From JANJUO01 sp942492935 (lineage in GTDB: Bacteria > Bacteroidota > Ignavibacteria > Kapaibacteriales > UBA2268), in NCBI GenBank assembly GCA_942492935.1, contig OW818654.1:2232001-2296000 (forward strand): a stretch of DNA of 64,000 nt, written 5' to 3'. Position 1 is the stretch's first letter; each line of letters starts with the position of its first letter. A program made the position numbers and the translations under genes. Of the stretch, positions 56,323-64,000 are shown piece by piece. Below the pieces are notes generated by a model. That model worked only from the letters and a program-made list of their open reading frames with translations, made no database searches and was not told the DNA's origin.

Positions 56323-56964
56323 ATGTTTACTGGTTTAATTGAAGAAATTGGCATTATTAAAAGTATAGGCAATCTTGGTGGTGGCAGAAAAATTACTGTT
56401 TCCGCTTCCAAAATTATGGATGATTTAAAAATAGATGATTCTGTATCTATAAATGGTGCTTGCCAGACGGTAATTAAAGTTAATTCCAAAGAATTTGAAG
56501 TTATTGCTGTTGAAGAAACATTAAGAAAAACTACTCTTGGTAGTTTGAAAAGCGGCGATGAAGTCAATCTTGAGCGTGCTATGAAAGTATCTGACCGATT
56601 AGGAGGACATATTGTTCAGGGGCATGTTGATACTGTTGGAAAAGTATTATCCATCAAAAAAGAAAATACTGGTATTTTATACAGATTTAGTTTTCCATCG
56701 GATTTTGCAAAGTATTTAGTAAATACTGGCTCAATTTGTATAAATGGAATAAGTTTAACAACTGCTAAAGTAGAAAGTAATTCTTTTGATGTAGCATTGA
56801 TTCCACATACTATTTCTGTAACAACATTCAAGAACCTCAAACAAGGTAGCGAAGTGAACCTTGAATTTGATATACTTGGTAAATATATTGAAAAAATGCT
56901 AAATCATAATAAAAATTCAAGAAAGTCGAATTTAGATATTTATATTGACCAACCGGAGTATTGA
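56323..56964 (+). CDS. ribE: Riboflavin synthase alpha subunit
   Basis: A 213-residue enzyme that dismutates two 6,7-dimethyl-8-ribityllumazine molecules into riboflavin. It has the two homologous barrels: the first starts MFTGLIEEIGII and includes SINGACQTVI and GGHIVQGHVDTVG near the middle, and the second includes SICINGISLTTAKV and ends near VNLEFDILGKYIEKML. Length is normal for a full enzyme, not a single-barrel lumazine protein. It is monocistronic or shares a transcript with the Cys4 membrane protein 4 bp downstream. Confidence 0.96.
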   Translation: MFTGLIEEIGIIKSIGNLGGGRKITVSASKIMDDLKIDDSVSINGACQTVIKVNSKEFEVIAVEETLRKTTLGSLKSGDEVNLERAMKVSDRLGGHIVQGHVDTVGKVLSIKKENTGILYRFSFPSDFAKYLVNTGSICINGISLTTAKVESNSFDVALIPHTISVTTFKNLKQGSEVNLEFDILGKYIEKMLNHNKNSRKSNLDIYIDQPEY

Positions 56965-56968
56965 TTAA

Positions 56969-57367
56969 TTGATAAAATTAGATAAATTAATAGACCTTTT
57001 TATGTTTCGCGAAGGAACTGAAGAAGATGATTATTCAACCAAGCCAGTTGTAACAACAGGTTCAATCGTTTGGGGAGTTTTATTTCGCTTTGCAATAATT
57101 GTAGTTCTTTCACTTTTGTTGATGAATTCAATTGACTGGAAATTTTATTGGTGGACTGTATTTATTGCAATATGGTTTTTTGTGGCATATCCAGCAAATC
57201 GTCAATATCAGCAATTCTACTCCCGAATGGATAGATTTGAAGAGGAAACTCTATGTGGCTCATGCAAATATTTTAGTCCAACAGGACAGCTTTGCACAAT
57301 GTATGATGAACACGTGAGCAAAAACTATATTCCTTGTGAAGGAGAAAGTTGGGAAGCAAAAAGTTAA
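56969..57367 (+). CDS. Small membrane protein with C-terminal Cys4 motif
   Basis: A 132-residue protein from TTG 56969, supported by GGAG at 56954-56957; ATG 57002 gives a 121-residue alternative. Two adjacent hydrophobic helices (about residues 33-52 and 58-75) anchor it, and the soluble C-terminus contains Cys96, Cys99, Cys109 and Cys123 in CGSCKYFSPTGQLC and IPCEG. Cys-x2-Cys-x9-Cys-x13-Cys could bind zinc or an iron-sulfur cluster; the SCKYF..TG..C pattern is seen in small 'CxxCxYF' zinc-ribbon-like proteins of unknown role. It lies 4 bp after ribE, but no link to riboflavin is known to me. Confidence 0.7.
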   Translation: MIKLDKLIDLFMFREGTEEDDYSTKPVVTTGSIVWGVLFRFAIIVVLSLLLMNSIDWKFYWWTVFIAIWFFVAYPANRQYQQFYSRMDRFEEETLCGSCKYFSPTGQLCTMYDEHVSKNYIPCEGESWEAKS

Positions 57368-57420
57368 TAAAATTTTATATATAAATATGATGTAAAATTG
57401 ATAAATTTATTAGGTGATTT

Positions 57421-57806
57421 ATGGAAAATGAAATATCGGAATTATCTGTCTTTGAAAAAATCAAAAAAATTAATCAATATGGACAAGAATATTGGTCTGC
57501 AAGAGAACTTTCTGACTTATTAGAATATTCAGAATTTACTAAGTTTAAAAAAGTTTTGGAAAAGGCAATAGAATCTTGTAAAAACTCGAACCAGTCAATA
57601 GAAAACCATTATCTCCAAACGGGGAAAATGGTCATGATCGGGTCAAATTCCGAGAGAGAGAGAGAAGTTATTGATTATCAGCTTTCACGTTAAGCTTATT
57701 ATCTTATTGTTTAGAGTATGATATTGGTGGAACAATGCCCGAAAATTTGCCAACGGAAGATAGTATAAAGAAAATTGAAGCAAAAGTTAAAAAAATTAAA
57801 AAATAG
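57421..57806 (+). pseudogene. dinD: Degraded dinD (DNA damage-inducible protein D) remnant
   Basis: Both ends of DinD are visible but the middle is missing. From ATG 57421 the frame encodes 90 residues starting FEKIKKINQYGQEYWSARELS-like sequence (EYWSARELSDLLEYSEF) and reaching HYLQTGKMVMIGS and REREVIDYQLSR, where TAA (57691) replaces the usual tyrosine codon. The same frame continues AYYLIV, then TAG (57712), as in 'SRYAYYLIVQNGDP' of intact DinD. Immediately afterwards, in another frame, IGGTMPENLPTEDSIKKIE is the normal C-terminus, ending TAG at 57804. About 150 codons of the middle are deleted. It is a dead gene; the 90-residue frame should not be counted as a functional protein. Confidence 0.82.
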
Positions 57807-57859
57807 AGTATATTTTTTAATTTTGAATTTATGATTTATTGAGAATATCAGAAAACATT

Positions 57860-58585
57860 ATGTTAGTTAAATCAGATGCAATAATTATTAAATCATTTAA
57901 GTATGGTGATACGAGTAAAATTATTACTGCTTTTTCAAGGGAATATGGTAAAATATCTTTACTTGCAAAGGGTGCGTTGCAACATAAATCAAAGTTTGCA
58001 GGATGTATTGAGGCATTGAATGAAATAAATGCATCGTTCTATTATAAAAATAATACTGACTTGTATCTACTATCTTCTGCTGATATTATAAACTCAATGC
58101 AAAATGTTTATAAAAATTTGGAGCATTATTCAAGTGGCTTGCTGATAATGGAATCTATTTCAATTTTAAAAGAAAAACATATTCCAAATGATTTGATTTA
58201 TGACCAAACATCACAAATACTTAAAATTATTAAAACTATGCCTCCTAACCCATTTGCATATTTTGTTAAAATGCAGTTATTACTTGCTGAATCTACAGGT
58301 TATGACATAACAACTGAAGATTCAGCAATTGAGCAAGAATTTGTTTTGTTCAATATGGAAAATAATCAAATTATCCATACCGGAAATTATCAATCCCGAA
58401 GTATTTATAAATTGCAATCTACAATTTATAATAAATTATCTCAAATCAATTCTACTGATGATGAAAGTATTAGTACTATTTCATTTAGTCATCAAGAAAA
58501 ATTGCAAGCTATTGAATTTATTGAATCCTATTTTAGTTTCCACTTGGATAGAAACGTGCATTTCAAAGCAGCTTTTCTATTGTGA
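57860..58585 (+). CDS. recO: DNA repair protein RecO
   Basis: A ~241-residue recombination mediator that helps load RecA onto single strands with RecF and RecR. The N-terminal OB fold is recognised by SDAIIIKSFKYGDTSKIITAFSREYGKISLLAKGA with the family GDTSKI and LLAKGA patterns, followed by an all-helical domain. The usual zinc cysteines are absent, which is common in this branch. ATG 57860 is preferred to TTG 57839. Its stop is 1 bp from the end of ligA, read from the other strand. Confidence 0.85.
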   Translation: MLVKSDAIIIKSFKYGDTSKIITAFSREYGKISLLAKGALQHKSKFAGCIEALNEINASFYYKNNTDLYLLSSADIINSMQNVYKNLEHYSSGLLIMESISILKEKHIPNDLIYDQTSQILKIIKTMPPNPFAYFVKMQLLLAESTGYDITTEDSAIEQEFVLFNMENNQIIHTGNYQSRSIYKLQSTIYNKLSQINSTDDESISTISFSHQEKLQAIEFIESYFSFHLDRNVHFKAAFLL

Positions 58586-58586
58586 T

Positions 58587-60629
58587 TTAACTTATTAGTT
58601 TCAAAAATTCATCTTCATTCAAAATTGTAACACCTATCTTTTTAGCTTTATCAAATTTACTACCTGGATTTTCGCCCACAACAACAAAGCTTGTAAGTTT
58701 ACTAACTGATTTTGTTTCTTTTCCACCAAGTTTTTCAACTTTTAAAGCGGCTTCACTTCTTGTCATTTTTGATAATTCACCTGTAAATACAAATGTTTTA
58801 CCAGATAAAGCAAGTGTTTCTGTAGTTTCTTCAACTACTTCAGCTGTGAAATTCAAACCAGCTTCTTTCAATTTATTAATAATATTTATTTGTTCACCGT
58901 TATTGAAGAATTTAATAATTGAATCAGCCATTTTATCGCCAATTTCATTAATTGAAGTCAGTTTTTCAATATCTGCAGATTGCAATTCTTCAATATTACT
59001 AAATGATTTAGAAAGAATTTTGGCAGTACCATTTCCGACAAATCTTATACCTAATCCATATAAAACTCTCTTGAATGATTGCGTTTTACTTTTTTCAATA
59101 GCATTTATCAGATTTTCAACTTTCCTCATACCCCATTTTTCAAGATTTTCAAGCATGCTTCTATGGATATGTAATTCATAAATGTCAGCAATATTTTTCA
59201 ATAAACCAAGATTAACTAATTGCTCAACAATTTTTTCACCAAGTCCTTCAATATCCATAGCATTTCTTGATGCAAAATGTTCGATTTTCCTTCTTATTTG
59301 CCAAGGACATTCTACATTATTACAATAATAATTTGCTTCACCTTCAATTCTGATTAATGGACTTTTCTTCTCACAAATACATACTTCTTGGAATTGATAT
59401 GGAACAGAATCATCTTTTCTTTTTTCTAAAACAACTGCAGTTACTTTAGGAATAACATCGCCACCTTTTTCAATCAGAACAAAATCACCTTCACGAATAT
59501 CTTTTTCTTTTATAAAATCAAAATTATGAAGTGTAGCTCTACTAATTGTTGAGCCGGCAAGAAATACTGGTTCAAGCTCTGCAACAGGTGTTACAGCTCC
59601 AGTTCTACCTACTTGTAGAAAAATAGAATTAAGTACAGTTTCAGCACTTTCAGCCGTATATTTGTAAGCAATAGCCCAGCGTGGAGAGCGTGCAACCATC
59701 CCAAGATATTCTTGCTGACGCAATAAATCCACTTTGATAACTACACCATCAATCTGAAATTCAAGAGCATCTCTTTGTTGTTTCAATTCTTCAATAAATT
59801 CAAATACTTCATCTACATTTTTGCATAATTTGAAGCCCGGATTAATAGGAAAGCCCATTTCTTTGAGCAAATTCATATTGGAATTGTGCGATGTCAATTC
59901 AACATTTTTTGAACTGAGAAAATAACAAAACATATTTAATTTTCTTCGTGAAACTTCTTTTGAATCAAGTAATTTCAATGTTCCAGCAGCAGTATTGCGA
60001 GGATTTGAATACGTTTTTTCTCCCGAATCTTCTCTGTCTTCATTAATTTTTAGGAAATCTTTTTCGTACATAAATACTTCGCCACGCACTTCAAAATCGG
60101 TAAGTAATTTGCCATTTACTTCGATTGGTTCAACTTTTAGAGGAATATTTCTAATTGTTCGGATATTCATAGTAATATCATCACCAACAAAACCATCACC
60201 TCTGGTAGCTGCAAGAACAAGTTCACAATTTTTATACTTTAAACTACAAGCAACACCATCAATTTTCATTTCTGCACAATATTGAAATTCTTCATTAACT
60301 AAAATTTTCCTAACTCTTTCATCAAAATCATCAACTTCTTGGCGACTGTAAGTATTGCCAAGGGAAAGCATTGGCGAAGTATGAGTAACTTGGGTAAATC
60401 CTTTTAATGGCTCACCACTAACTCTTTGTGTAGGAGAATCTGAAGTTATAGTTTCGGGATGAATTTTTTCAAGATTTTCTAATTCTTTAAAAAGCATATC
60501 ATAATCAAAATCAGAAATCAATGACTCAGCATCAACGTAATAACTTCTGTCGTATTTATTGATTAATTGCCTTAATTCTGCAATTCTATCAAGATAATTT
60601 GATGTTTTTTTGGAAACTATTTCACTCAT
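58587..60629 (-). CDS. ligA: NAD-dependent DNA ligase LigA
   Basis: A 680-residue replicative ligase (from ATG 60629; a TTG two codons earlier is also in frame). Parts in order: Ia domain with YYVDAESLISDFDYDMLFKEL, adenylation domain with the AMP-binding Lys122 in AEMKIDGVA, the RGDGFVGDDI motif, OB fold (IREGDFVLIEKGGDVIPKV), a Cys4 zinc finger (CICEKK ... YYCNNVECPWQ), helix-hairpin-helix repeats with the GLGIRFVGNGTA region, and a C-terminal BRCT domain (LSGKTFVFTGELSKMTRSEA). It seals nicks after replication and repair. It converges with recO at a 1-bp gap, so no terminator fits between them. Confidence 0.97.
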   Translation of the reverse strand: MSEIVSKKTSNYLDRIAELRQLINKYDRSYYVDAESLISDFDYDMLFKELENLEKIHPETITSDSPTQRVSGEPLKGFTQVTHTSPMLSLGNTYSRQEVDDFDERVRKILVNEEFQYCAEMKIDGVACSLKYKNCELVLAATRGDGFVGDDITMNIRTIRNIPLKVEPIEVNGKLLTDFEVRGEVFMYEKDFLKINEDREDSGEKTYSNPRNTAAGTLKLLDSKEVSRRKLNMFCYFLSSKNVELTSHNSNMNLLKEMGFPINPGFKLCKNVDEVFEFIEELKQQRDALEFQIDGVVIKVDLLRQQEYLGMVARSPRWAIAYKYTAESAETVLNSIFLQVGRTGAVTPVAELEPVFLAGSTISRATLHNFDFIKEKDIREGDFVLIEKGGDVIPKVTAVVLEKRKDDSVPYQFQEVCICEKKSPLIRIEGEANYYCNNVECPWQIRRKIEHFASRNAMDIEGLGEKIVEQLVNLGLLKNIADIYELHIHRSMLENLEKWGMRKVENLINAIEKSKTQSFKRVLYGLGIRFVGNGTAKILSKSFSNIEELQSADIEKLTSINEIGDKMADSIIKFFNNGEQINIINKLKEAGLNFTAEVVEETTETLALSGKTFVFTGELSKMTRSEAALKVEKLGGKETKSVSKLTSFVVVGENPGSKFDKAKKIGVTILNEDEFLKLIS

Positions 60630-60717
60630 AAGCAAATCCTTTTTATGTTTTTCTGCAATAATTTCAAATAAAATTCTTATTTTTGAATTTTAAAAAACTA
60701 ATATACTAAAATTACTT

Positions 60718-61332
60718 ATGATAATAAAAAATAATAACAATTTAGTTCTTTTTGTAGTTTCATTTTTATTAATATCATTTGACCAAATTACAAAATTTGT
60801 TGTTAAAGGATTTGACTTTCTTGGCTATCAACACCAAGGGTTTTATTATGGGGAGCAAGTACCTGTAATTGGAACAATTTTACAATGGACTTTTATTGAA
60901 AATCCCGGAATGGCATTTGGAATTGAGTTTGGATGGGCAAAAATTTTTCTAAGTTTGTTTTCAATCATCGCGAGTGTTGTACTTGCTATCGTAATTCATA
61001 GAATTAGAATGTATCACTTAGGAATTAGAATCGGATTTATGATGATATTTTCTGGTGCAGTAGGTAATTTAATTGACCGAGTATTTTTTGGAGTGATTTA
61101 TGGGGAAGCACCATTATTTTACGGTAAAGTTGTTGATTTTATACAAGTAGATATTCCAGATGTTGCATTACTTGGTTGGACTCATTTTCCTGTGTTTAAT
61201 ATTGCTGATTCTTGTGTAACGGTTGGTGTGGCATTTTTAATCTTATTCCATTCAAAACTTCCCAATTTTGAGGATATTTTCCCATCAAAAAAGAAAATTT
61301 CAGACTTAAAGCAAGAAGTCGAATTAGATTAA
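60718..61332 (+). CDS. lspA: Lipoprotein signal peptidase (signal peptidase II)
   Basis: A 204-residue inner-membrane aspartyl protease that cuts lipoprotein signal peptides after lipidation. Four hydrophobic helices are visible. Catalytic aspartates are Asp120 in GNLIDRVFFG and Asp164 in FNIADSCVTVG; also present are SFDQITKFVV at the start, ENPGMAFG, and KVVDFI (Asp140). It is longer than the E. coli enzyme (164 aa) because of a 20-residue hydrophilic insertion near Gly-Glu-Ala-Pro after the first aspartate and a lysine-rich tail. Its stop codon touches a kinase relic. Confidence 0.95.
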   Translation: MIIKNNNNLVLFVVSFLLISFDQITKFVVKGFDFLGYQHQGFYYGEQVPVIGTILQWTFIENPGMAFGIEFGWAKIFLSLFSIIASVVLAIVIHRIRMYHLGIRIGFMMIFSGAVGNLIDRVFFGVIYGEAPLFYGKVVDFIQVDIPDVALLGWTHFPVFNIADSCVTVGVAFLILFHSKLPNFEDIFPSKKKISDLKQEVELD

Positions 61333-61448
61333 TTGACAATATAGTCGGTGTTGATATTAGGCTTGTGGAATTGTTAGGAGGTACAATCAGGGTTGAATCT
61401 GAAGTTGATATTGGCACTACATTTTCATTTACATTACCCTTTCCATAA
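61332..61448 (+). pseudogene. C-terminal relic of a sensor histidine kinase
   Basis: Immediately after lspA, in a frame that begins at the lspA stop codon and has no start codon of its own, 38 codons translate to LVELLGGTIRVESEVDIGTT and then FSFTLPFP before TAA at 61446-61448. This matches the end of HATPase_c domains (after the second G box: LVELLGG.I.VESE.G.GT.F.FTLP). The residues before it (GVDIR in place of GLGLAI) are corrupted. It is the last ~40 residues of a kinase gene otherwise lost. Confidence 0.7.
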
Positions 61449-61673
61449 AAAAAAGTAAATTACAATTTTACAATAATGTAATTTGCAAATGTTATTATTT
61501 TTGAGAGGATTTTAAGAATTGGAGAAGTAATTATTCTCGAACTTCAATACTTTTAATTGCAATTAACCCTATAATTCAATTATCATAAAAAATCTCTTTA
61601 ATAGATTGCAAAATTTTAGTAAATTGTTGTTTTTAATTAATGTTATTACTGAAAATTATAAATTGAAGAGTTA
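61449..61673. other. Intergenic region before the polyprenyl synthase gene
   Basis: A 225-bp AT-rich gap holding the probable promoter of the downstream gene; no gene, hairpin or repeat stands out. Confidence 0.4.
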
Positions 61674-62648
61674 ATGAATCTAAACGAATTTAGTAAACCG
61701 ATTAAACAGGATTTAGTAAAGTTTAATACATATTTTAAAGAAGTACTCAATACTAATGTTCCTTTACTGAACATTATTATTAAATATATCACACAAAAAA
61801 AAGGGAAACAGCTTAGACCTTTACTTGTAATGCTGTCTGCTAAACTATGTGGAGGAATTAACGAAAGAACTTACAAAGGTGCTGCAATGGTGGAACTTTT
61901 GCATACAGCCACTTTAGTTCATGATGATGTAGTTGATGAAGCTTCAGAAAGACGTGGACTTGTTTCAATAAATGCAAAATGGAATAATAAAATCGCAGTC
62001 TTGATCGGTGATTTTTTGCTATCAAAGGGGTTAATCATTTCAGTTGAAGCAAATGAATCACTATTTTTAGGTGCAACTTCCAAAGCTGTAAAACGAATGA
62101 GTGAAGGTGAATTACTTGCTATAGATAAAAGTAGGGATTTCATCATAGATGAAGAAGTTTACTTTAGAATTATTTCCGATAAAACTGCTTCTTTAATGGC
62201 TGCGTGCTGTGAAATAGGGGCTATTAGTGCCACAAGTGATAAAACTATTCATAATAAACTCGAACTTTTCGGTGAATATGTCGGTATTGCTTTTCAAATA
62301 AGAGATGATATTCTTGATTATACTTCTCAAAGTATGCTAATCGGTAAACCTGTGGGTAACGATTTGAAAGAAAAAAAGATTACACTCCCTTTGATTTATG
62401 CACTATCAAAAATTGAAAAAAATCAAAGTGAGAAAATTATTAAAAATATCAAAAAAGGAAAGATTTCCAAACAAGAAATAGCTGAATATATAAAAATTGC
62501 AATTGATAATGGCGGAATAGAATATGCGGAATCTAAAGCAAATTTTTACATTGATAAAGCAAAAGAAATTGTTAATGAATTTCCCGAAAGTGATGCCAAA
62601 AATTCACTTTTAGAATTTTCTGATTTCGTATTAGATAGAAATAGTTGA
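61674..62648 (+). CDS. ispB: Polyprenyl (octaprenyl-type) diphosphate synthase
   Basis: A 324-residue trans-isoprenyl diphosphate synthase. The two aspartate-rich motifs are clear: first DDVVDEASERRG (Asp84, Asp85 and Asp88) in LLHTATLVHDDVVDEA, and second FQIRDDILDY. The KGKQLRPLLVMLSAKL region binds the isopentenyl diphosphate. Length and motif spacing match the long-chain (octa/hepta/nona-prenyl) enzymes that make the side chain of quinones, which fits an organism with complex I. Chain length cannot be set from sequence. It is monocistronic with a terminator after it. Confidence 0.9.
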   Translation: MNLNEFSKPIKQDLVKFNTYFKEVLNTNVPLLNIIIKYITQKKGKQLRPLLVMLSAKLCGGINERTYKGAAMVELLHTATLVHDDVVDEASERRGLVSINAKWNNKIAVLIGDFLLSKGLIISVEANESLFLGATSKAVKRMSEGELLAIDKSRDFIIDEEVYFRIISDKTASLMAACCEIGAISATSDKTIHNKLELFGEYVGIAFQIRDDILDYTSQSMLIGKPVGNDLKEKKITLPLIYALSKIEKNQSEKIIKNIKKGKISKQEIAEYIKIAIDNGGIEYAESKANFYIDKAKEIVNEFPESDAKNSLLEFSDFVLDRNS

Positions 62649-62790
62649 TTTTTCTAAATGCTTAATTTGTTATTACTCGGTTCAATCTAAGTAAAATTTA
62701 TTGAAATATACTTATGAAACAACCTCAGTGGTTCTAAATCTGGTATTTAGTTTCAAAAAATAATTTACTACTAAAATTTTATAAAAAAAA

Positions 62791-62826
62791 ATTGCAGAAA
62801 ATATTTAAATCTTCTGCAATTATTCT
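62791..62826. terminator. Intrinsic terminator between convergent polyprenyl synthase and hydrolase genes
   Basis: ATTGCAGAA (62791-62799) pairs perfectly with TTCTGCAAT (62812-62820) across a 12-base loop, with A8 before the stem and TATTCTTT after it. The A run gives a T run on the minus strand, so it mainly serves the hydrolase gene ending at 62845 and weakly the plus-strand gene. Confidence 0.8.
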
Positions 62827-62844
62827 TTATTCATTTCTAAATGT

Positions 62845-64000
62845 TTATTTCTTAATCCAATTACTAATATCATCAATAACTACTTTTTCAACGTGATTTG
62901 GTTCGTAATATTCTGATGGAATACTTTTATTTTCACCGTAAATAAATAAATGATTCAACTTTGGATATAGTTTTAAAGTTGCCTTTTTATTTCCATCAAG
63001 TACTTTTTTCCAGCCGTTAAAATCTTCAATCGTTACTTGATAATCTCTTTCACCTTGCAAAACAAATATCGGACATGTAACTTTCTTGACAGTTTCAGAA
63101 GGATTGTAATCTCTGATATCAAGTGCATAAGCTCCATTCATTCCCATTGGAAGTGTAGTTGGGTCGGTATCTGCATTTAAATCAGGAGAAAGAAAATTCA
63201 TAGTTTGGGCTTTAAGTTTGTCAATTTCGGCTCTTTCTTCAGTGCTAATTTCTTCATCTAACGAAAAAATATATTCATATTGGTCTAATAAAATTTGTTC
63301 AAATCTTCTGGTAAATCCTGCCATCATAATAATTCCAGAGATTTTATCATCTCTTAAAGCAACTCTTGGCATCATTGAAGCACCTAAACTATGACCAAGC
63401 ACAAATATTTTATCTTTATTTAAACCATATTTTTCGGCATTTGATCTTGCAAATTTTACTGCCTCCACAGCATCATCAATTACTTCAGCATTCAAGTCAA
63501 ATGTTTTGATTCCTGCTGATAATTTTCCAGCGTGCTGGTTAGTTCTTTTATTATACCTAATTACTGCAATACCATTACTTGATAAACCATAAGATATATC
63601 TCTAAATGGTTTAACTCCGCCAACTGTTTCATCCATATCATTAGGACCTGAACCATGTACAAGAATCACAACAGGAAGATTCTTTGTACCCTTGGGCAAT
63701 GTAATTTTACCATCTAATTCATATCCATCAACACCAAATTTAACATTTTCTTCAGTAAATTTGTTTATATCAGCATATTCTGGCGATTTAAATTCAGTTC
63801 TTTGTTTTCCCGGAGAGATAAAAAATCCTGCAATTTTATTATTTTTATCAACTGAAATTCTACCGGTCAATTCATATCTTTCAAATAATAAATTTGTAAC
63901 AACTAAGTGATTCTCTTCAACTGGGTTGATTGTTAATTCTCCAAAACCTTCAAATTTTCCAACTTGTGCCACCATTTGCGACCAAAATGAATTGAATTGT
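62845..64000 (-). CDS. Alpha/beta hydrolase with DUF3887-like N-terminus, cut by right window edge
   Basis: At least 385 codons, open to the window edge on its 5' side: upstream of an in-frame ATG at 63975 the frame continues through QFNSFWSQ without a stop, so the true start lies outside. FWSQMVAQVGKFEGFGE resembles the end of a DUF3887 domain, commonly found before this hydrolase type. The catalytic domain starts near LPVVILVHGSGPNDMD, has the nucleophile Ser in VLGHSLGASM, and a late catalytic His in LKLYPKLNHLFIYGE, i.e. a complete Ser-His-(Asp) set. It is an esterase or peptidase-like enzyme of unknown substrate. Confidence 0.87.
   Translation of the reverse strand, partial: QFNSFWSQMVAQVGKFEGFGELTINPVEENHLVVTNLLFERYELTGRISVDKNNKIAGFFISPGKQRTEFKSPEYADINKFTEENVKFGVDGYELDGKITLPKGTKNLPVVILVHGSGPNDMDETVGGVKPFRDISYGLSSNGIAVIRYNKRTNQHAGKLSAGIKTFDLNAEVIDDAVEAVKFARSNAEKYGLNKDKIFVLGHSLGASMMPRVALRDDKISGIIMMAGFTRRFEQILLDQYEYIFSLDEEISTEERAEIDKLKAQTMNFLSPDLNADTDPTTLPMGMNGAYALDIRDYNPSETVKKVTCPIFVLQGERDYQVTIEDFNGWKKVLDGNKKATLKLYPKLNHLFIYGENKSIPSEYYEPNHVEKVVIDDISNWIKK

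Noticed and set aside
57653..57665. GA-dinucleotide run inside the dinD relic as a phase-variation tract
   Set aside because: It encodes the family-conserved Ser-Glu-Arg-Glu-Arg stretch in frame, and the gene is already dead by stops and deletion downstream.
57421..57693. A functional 90-residue protein
   Set aside because: It ends at a nonsense codon inside a conserved DinD segment and the remaining DinD sequence follows in pieces.

Overview
The window is AT-rich bacterial chromosome from the Bacteroidota/Chlorobiota (FCB) side of the tree. The evidence is a secreted protein with a type IX secretion (T9SS) C-terminal sorting domain (38867-42697), long PAS-rich hybrid kinases, a complex I operon without nuoE/F/G, and mostly AT-rich translation starts with only occasional AGGAG motifs. 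A Kapabacteria- or Ignavibacteria-like lineage fits, but I cannot fix the genus from sequence alone. I see no rRNA, tRNA, CRISPR array, prophage or intact insertion sequence.

Layout. 1-3.4 kb, minus strand: a pirin fragment, a YfhO-type membrane protein and a methyltransferase. 3.7-4.4 kb: an unrecognised plus-strand gene. 4.8-7.3 kb, minus: a zinc/manganese-type ABC importer. 7.4-12 kb, plus: an orphan PIN protein, dihydrolipoyl dehydrogenase, an unknown protein, and etfB-etfA ending in a perfect inverted repeat. 12.1-26.7 kb, minus: an acyltransferase, a cysS-smc-class D beta-lactamase run, and two large signalling proteins (PAS hybrid kinase and CheB-CheR fusion). 27.3-38.7 kb, plus: the operon nuoABCD, four-helix-bundle gene, nuoHIJKLMN, closed by a strong terminator. 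38.9-48.5 kb, minus: a vWA/WD40/T9SS protein, a secreted propeller-like protein, Lon, and a PspC plus toastrack-like envelope-stress pair. 48.6-51.5 kb, plus: dnaB and trxB. 51.6-55.9 kb, minus: two exported unknowns, a Fic protein, a UPF0175/DUF3368 toxin-antitoxin pair and a LysE exporter. 56.3-64 kb: ribE, a Cys4 membrane protein, a dinD pseudogene, recO, ligA (minus), lspA followed by a kinase relic, a polyprenyl synthase, and a hydrolase cut by the right edge (minus).

How the genes work together. Dihydrolipoyl dehydrogenase, ETF and complex I are parts of respiratory electron supply. Complex I here carries the membrane arm and connecting module but not the NADH-oxidising module, so its electron donor is open. 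SMC, DnaB, RecO, LigA, CysS, Lon, TrxB and LspA are housekeeping. Accessory material is scattered singly between them: toxin-antitoxin genes, Fic, beta-lactamase, and the dinD and kinase relics.

I did not find a clearly new multi-gene system. The points most worth a second look are the four-helix-bundle gene inside the nuo operon, the beta-lactamase with a YGK motif behind smc, eight near-identical WD40 units in a secreted vWA protein, the charged NuoI tail, and the two gene relics near 57.4-57.8 and 61.3-61.4 kb.
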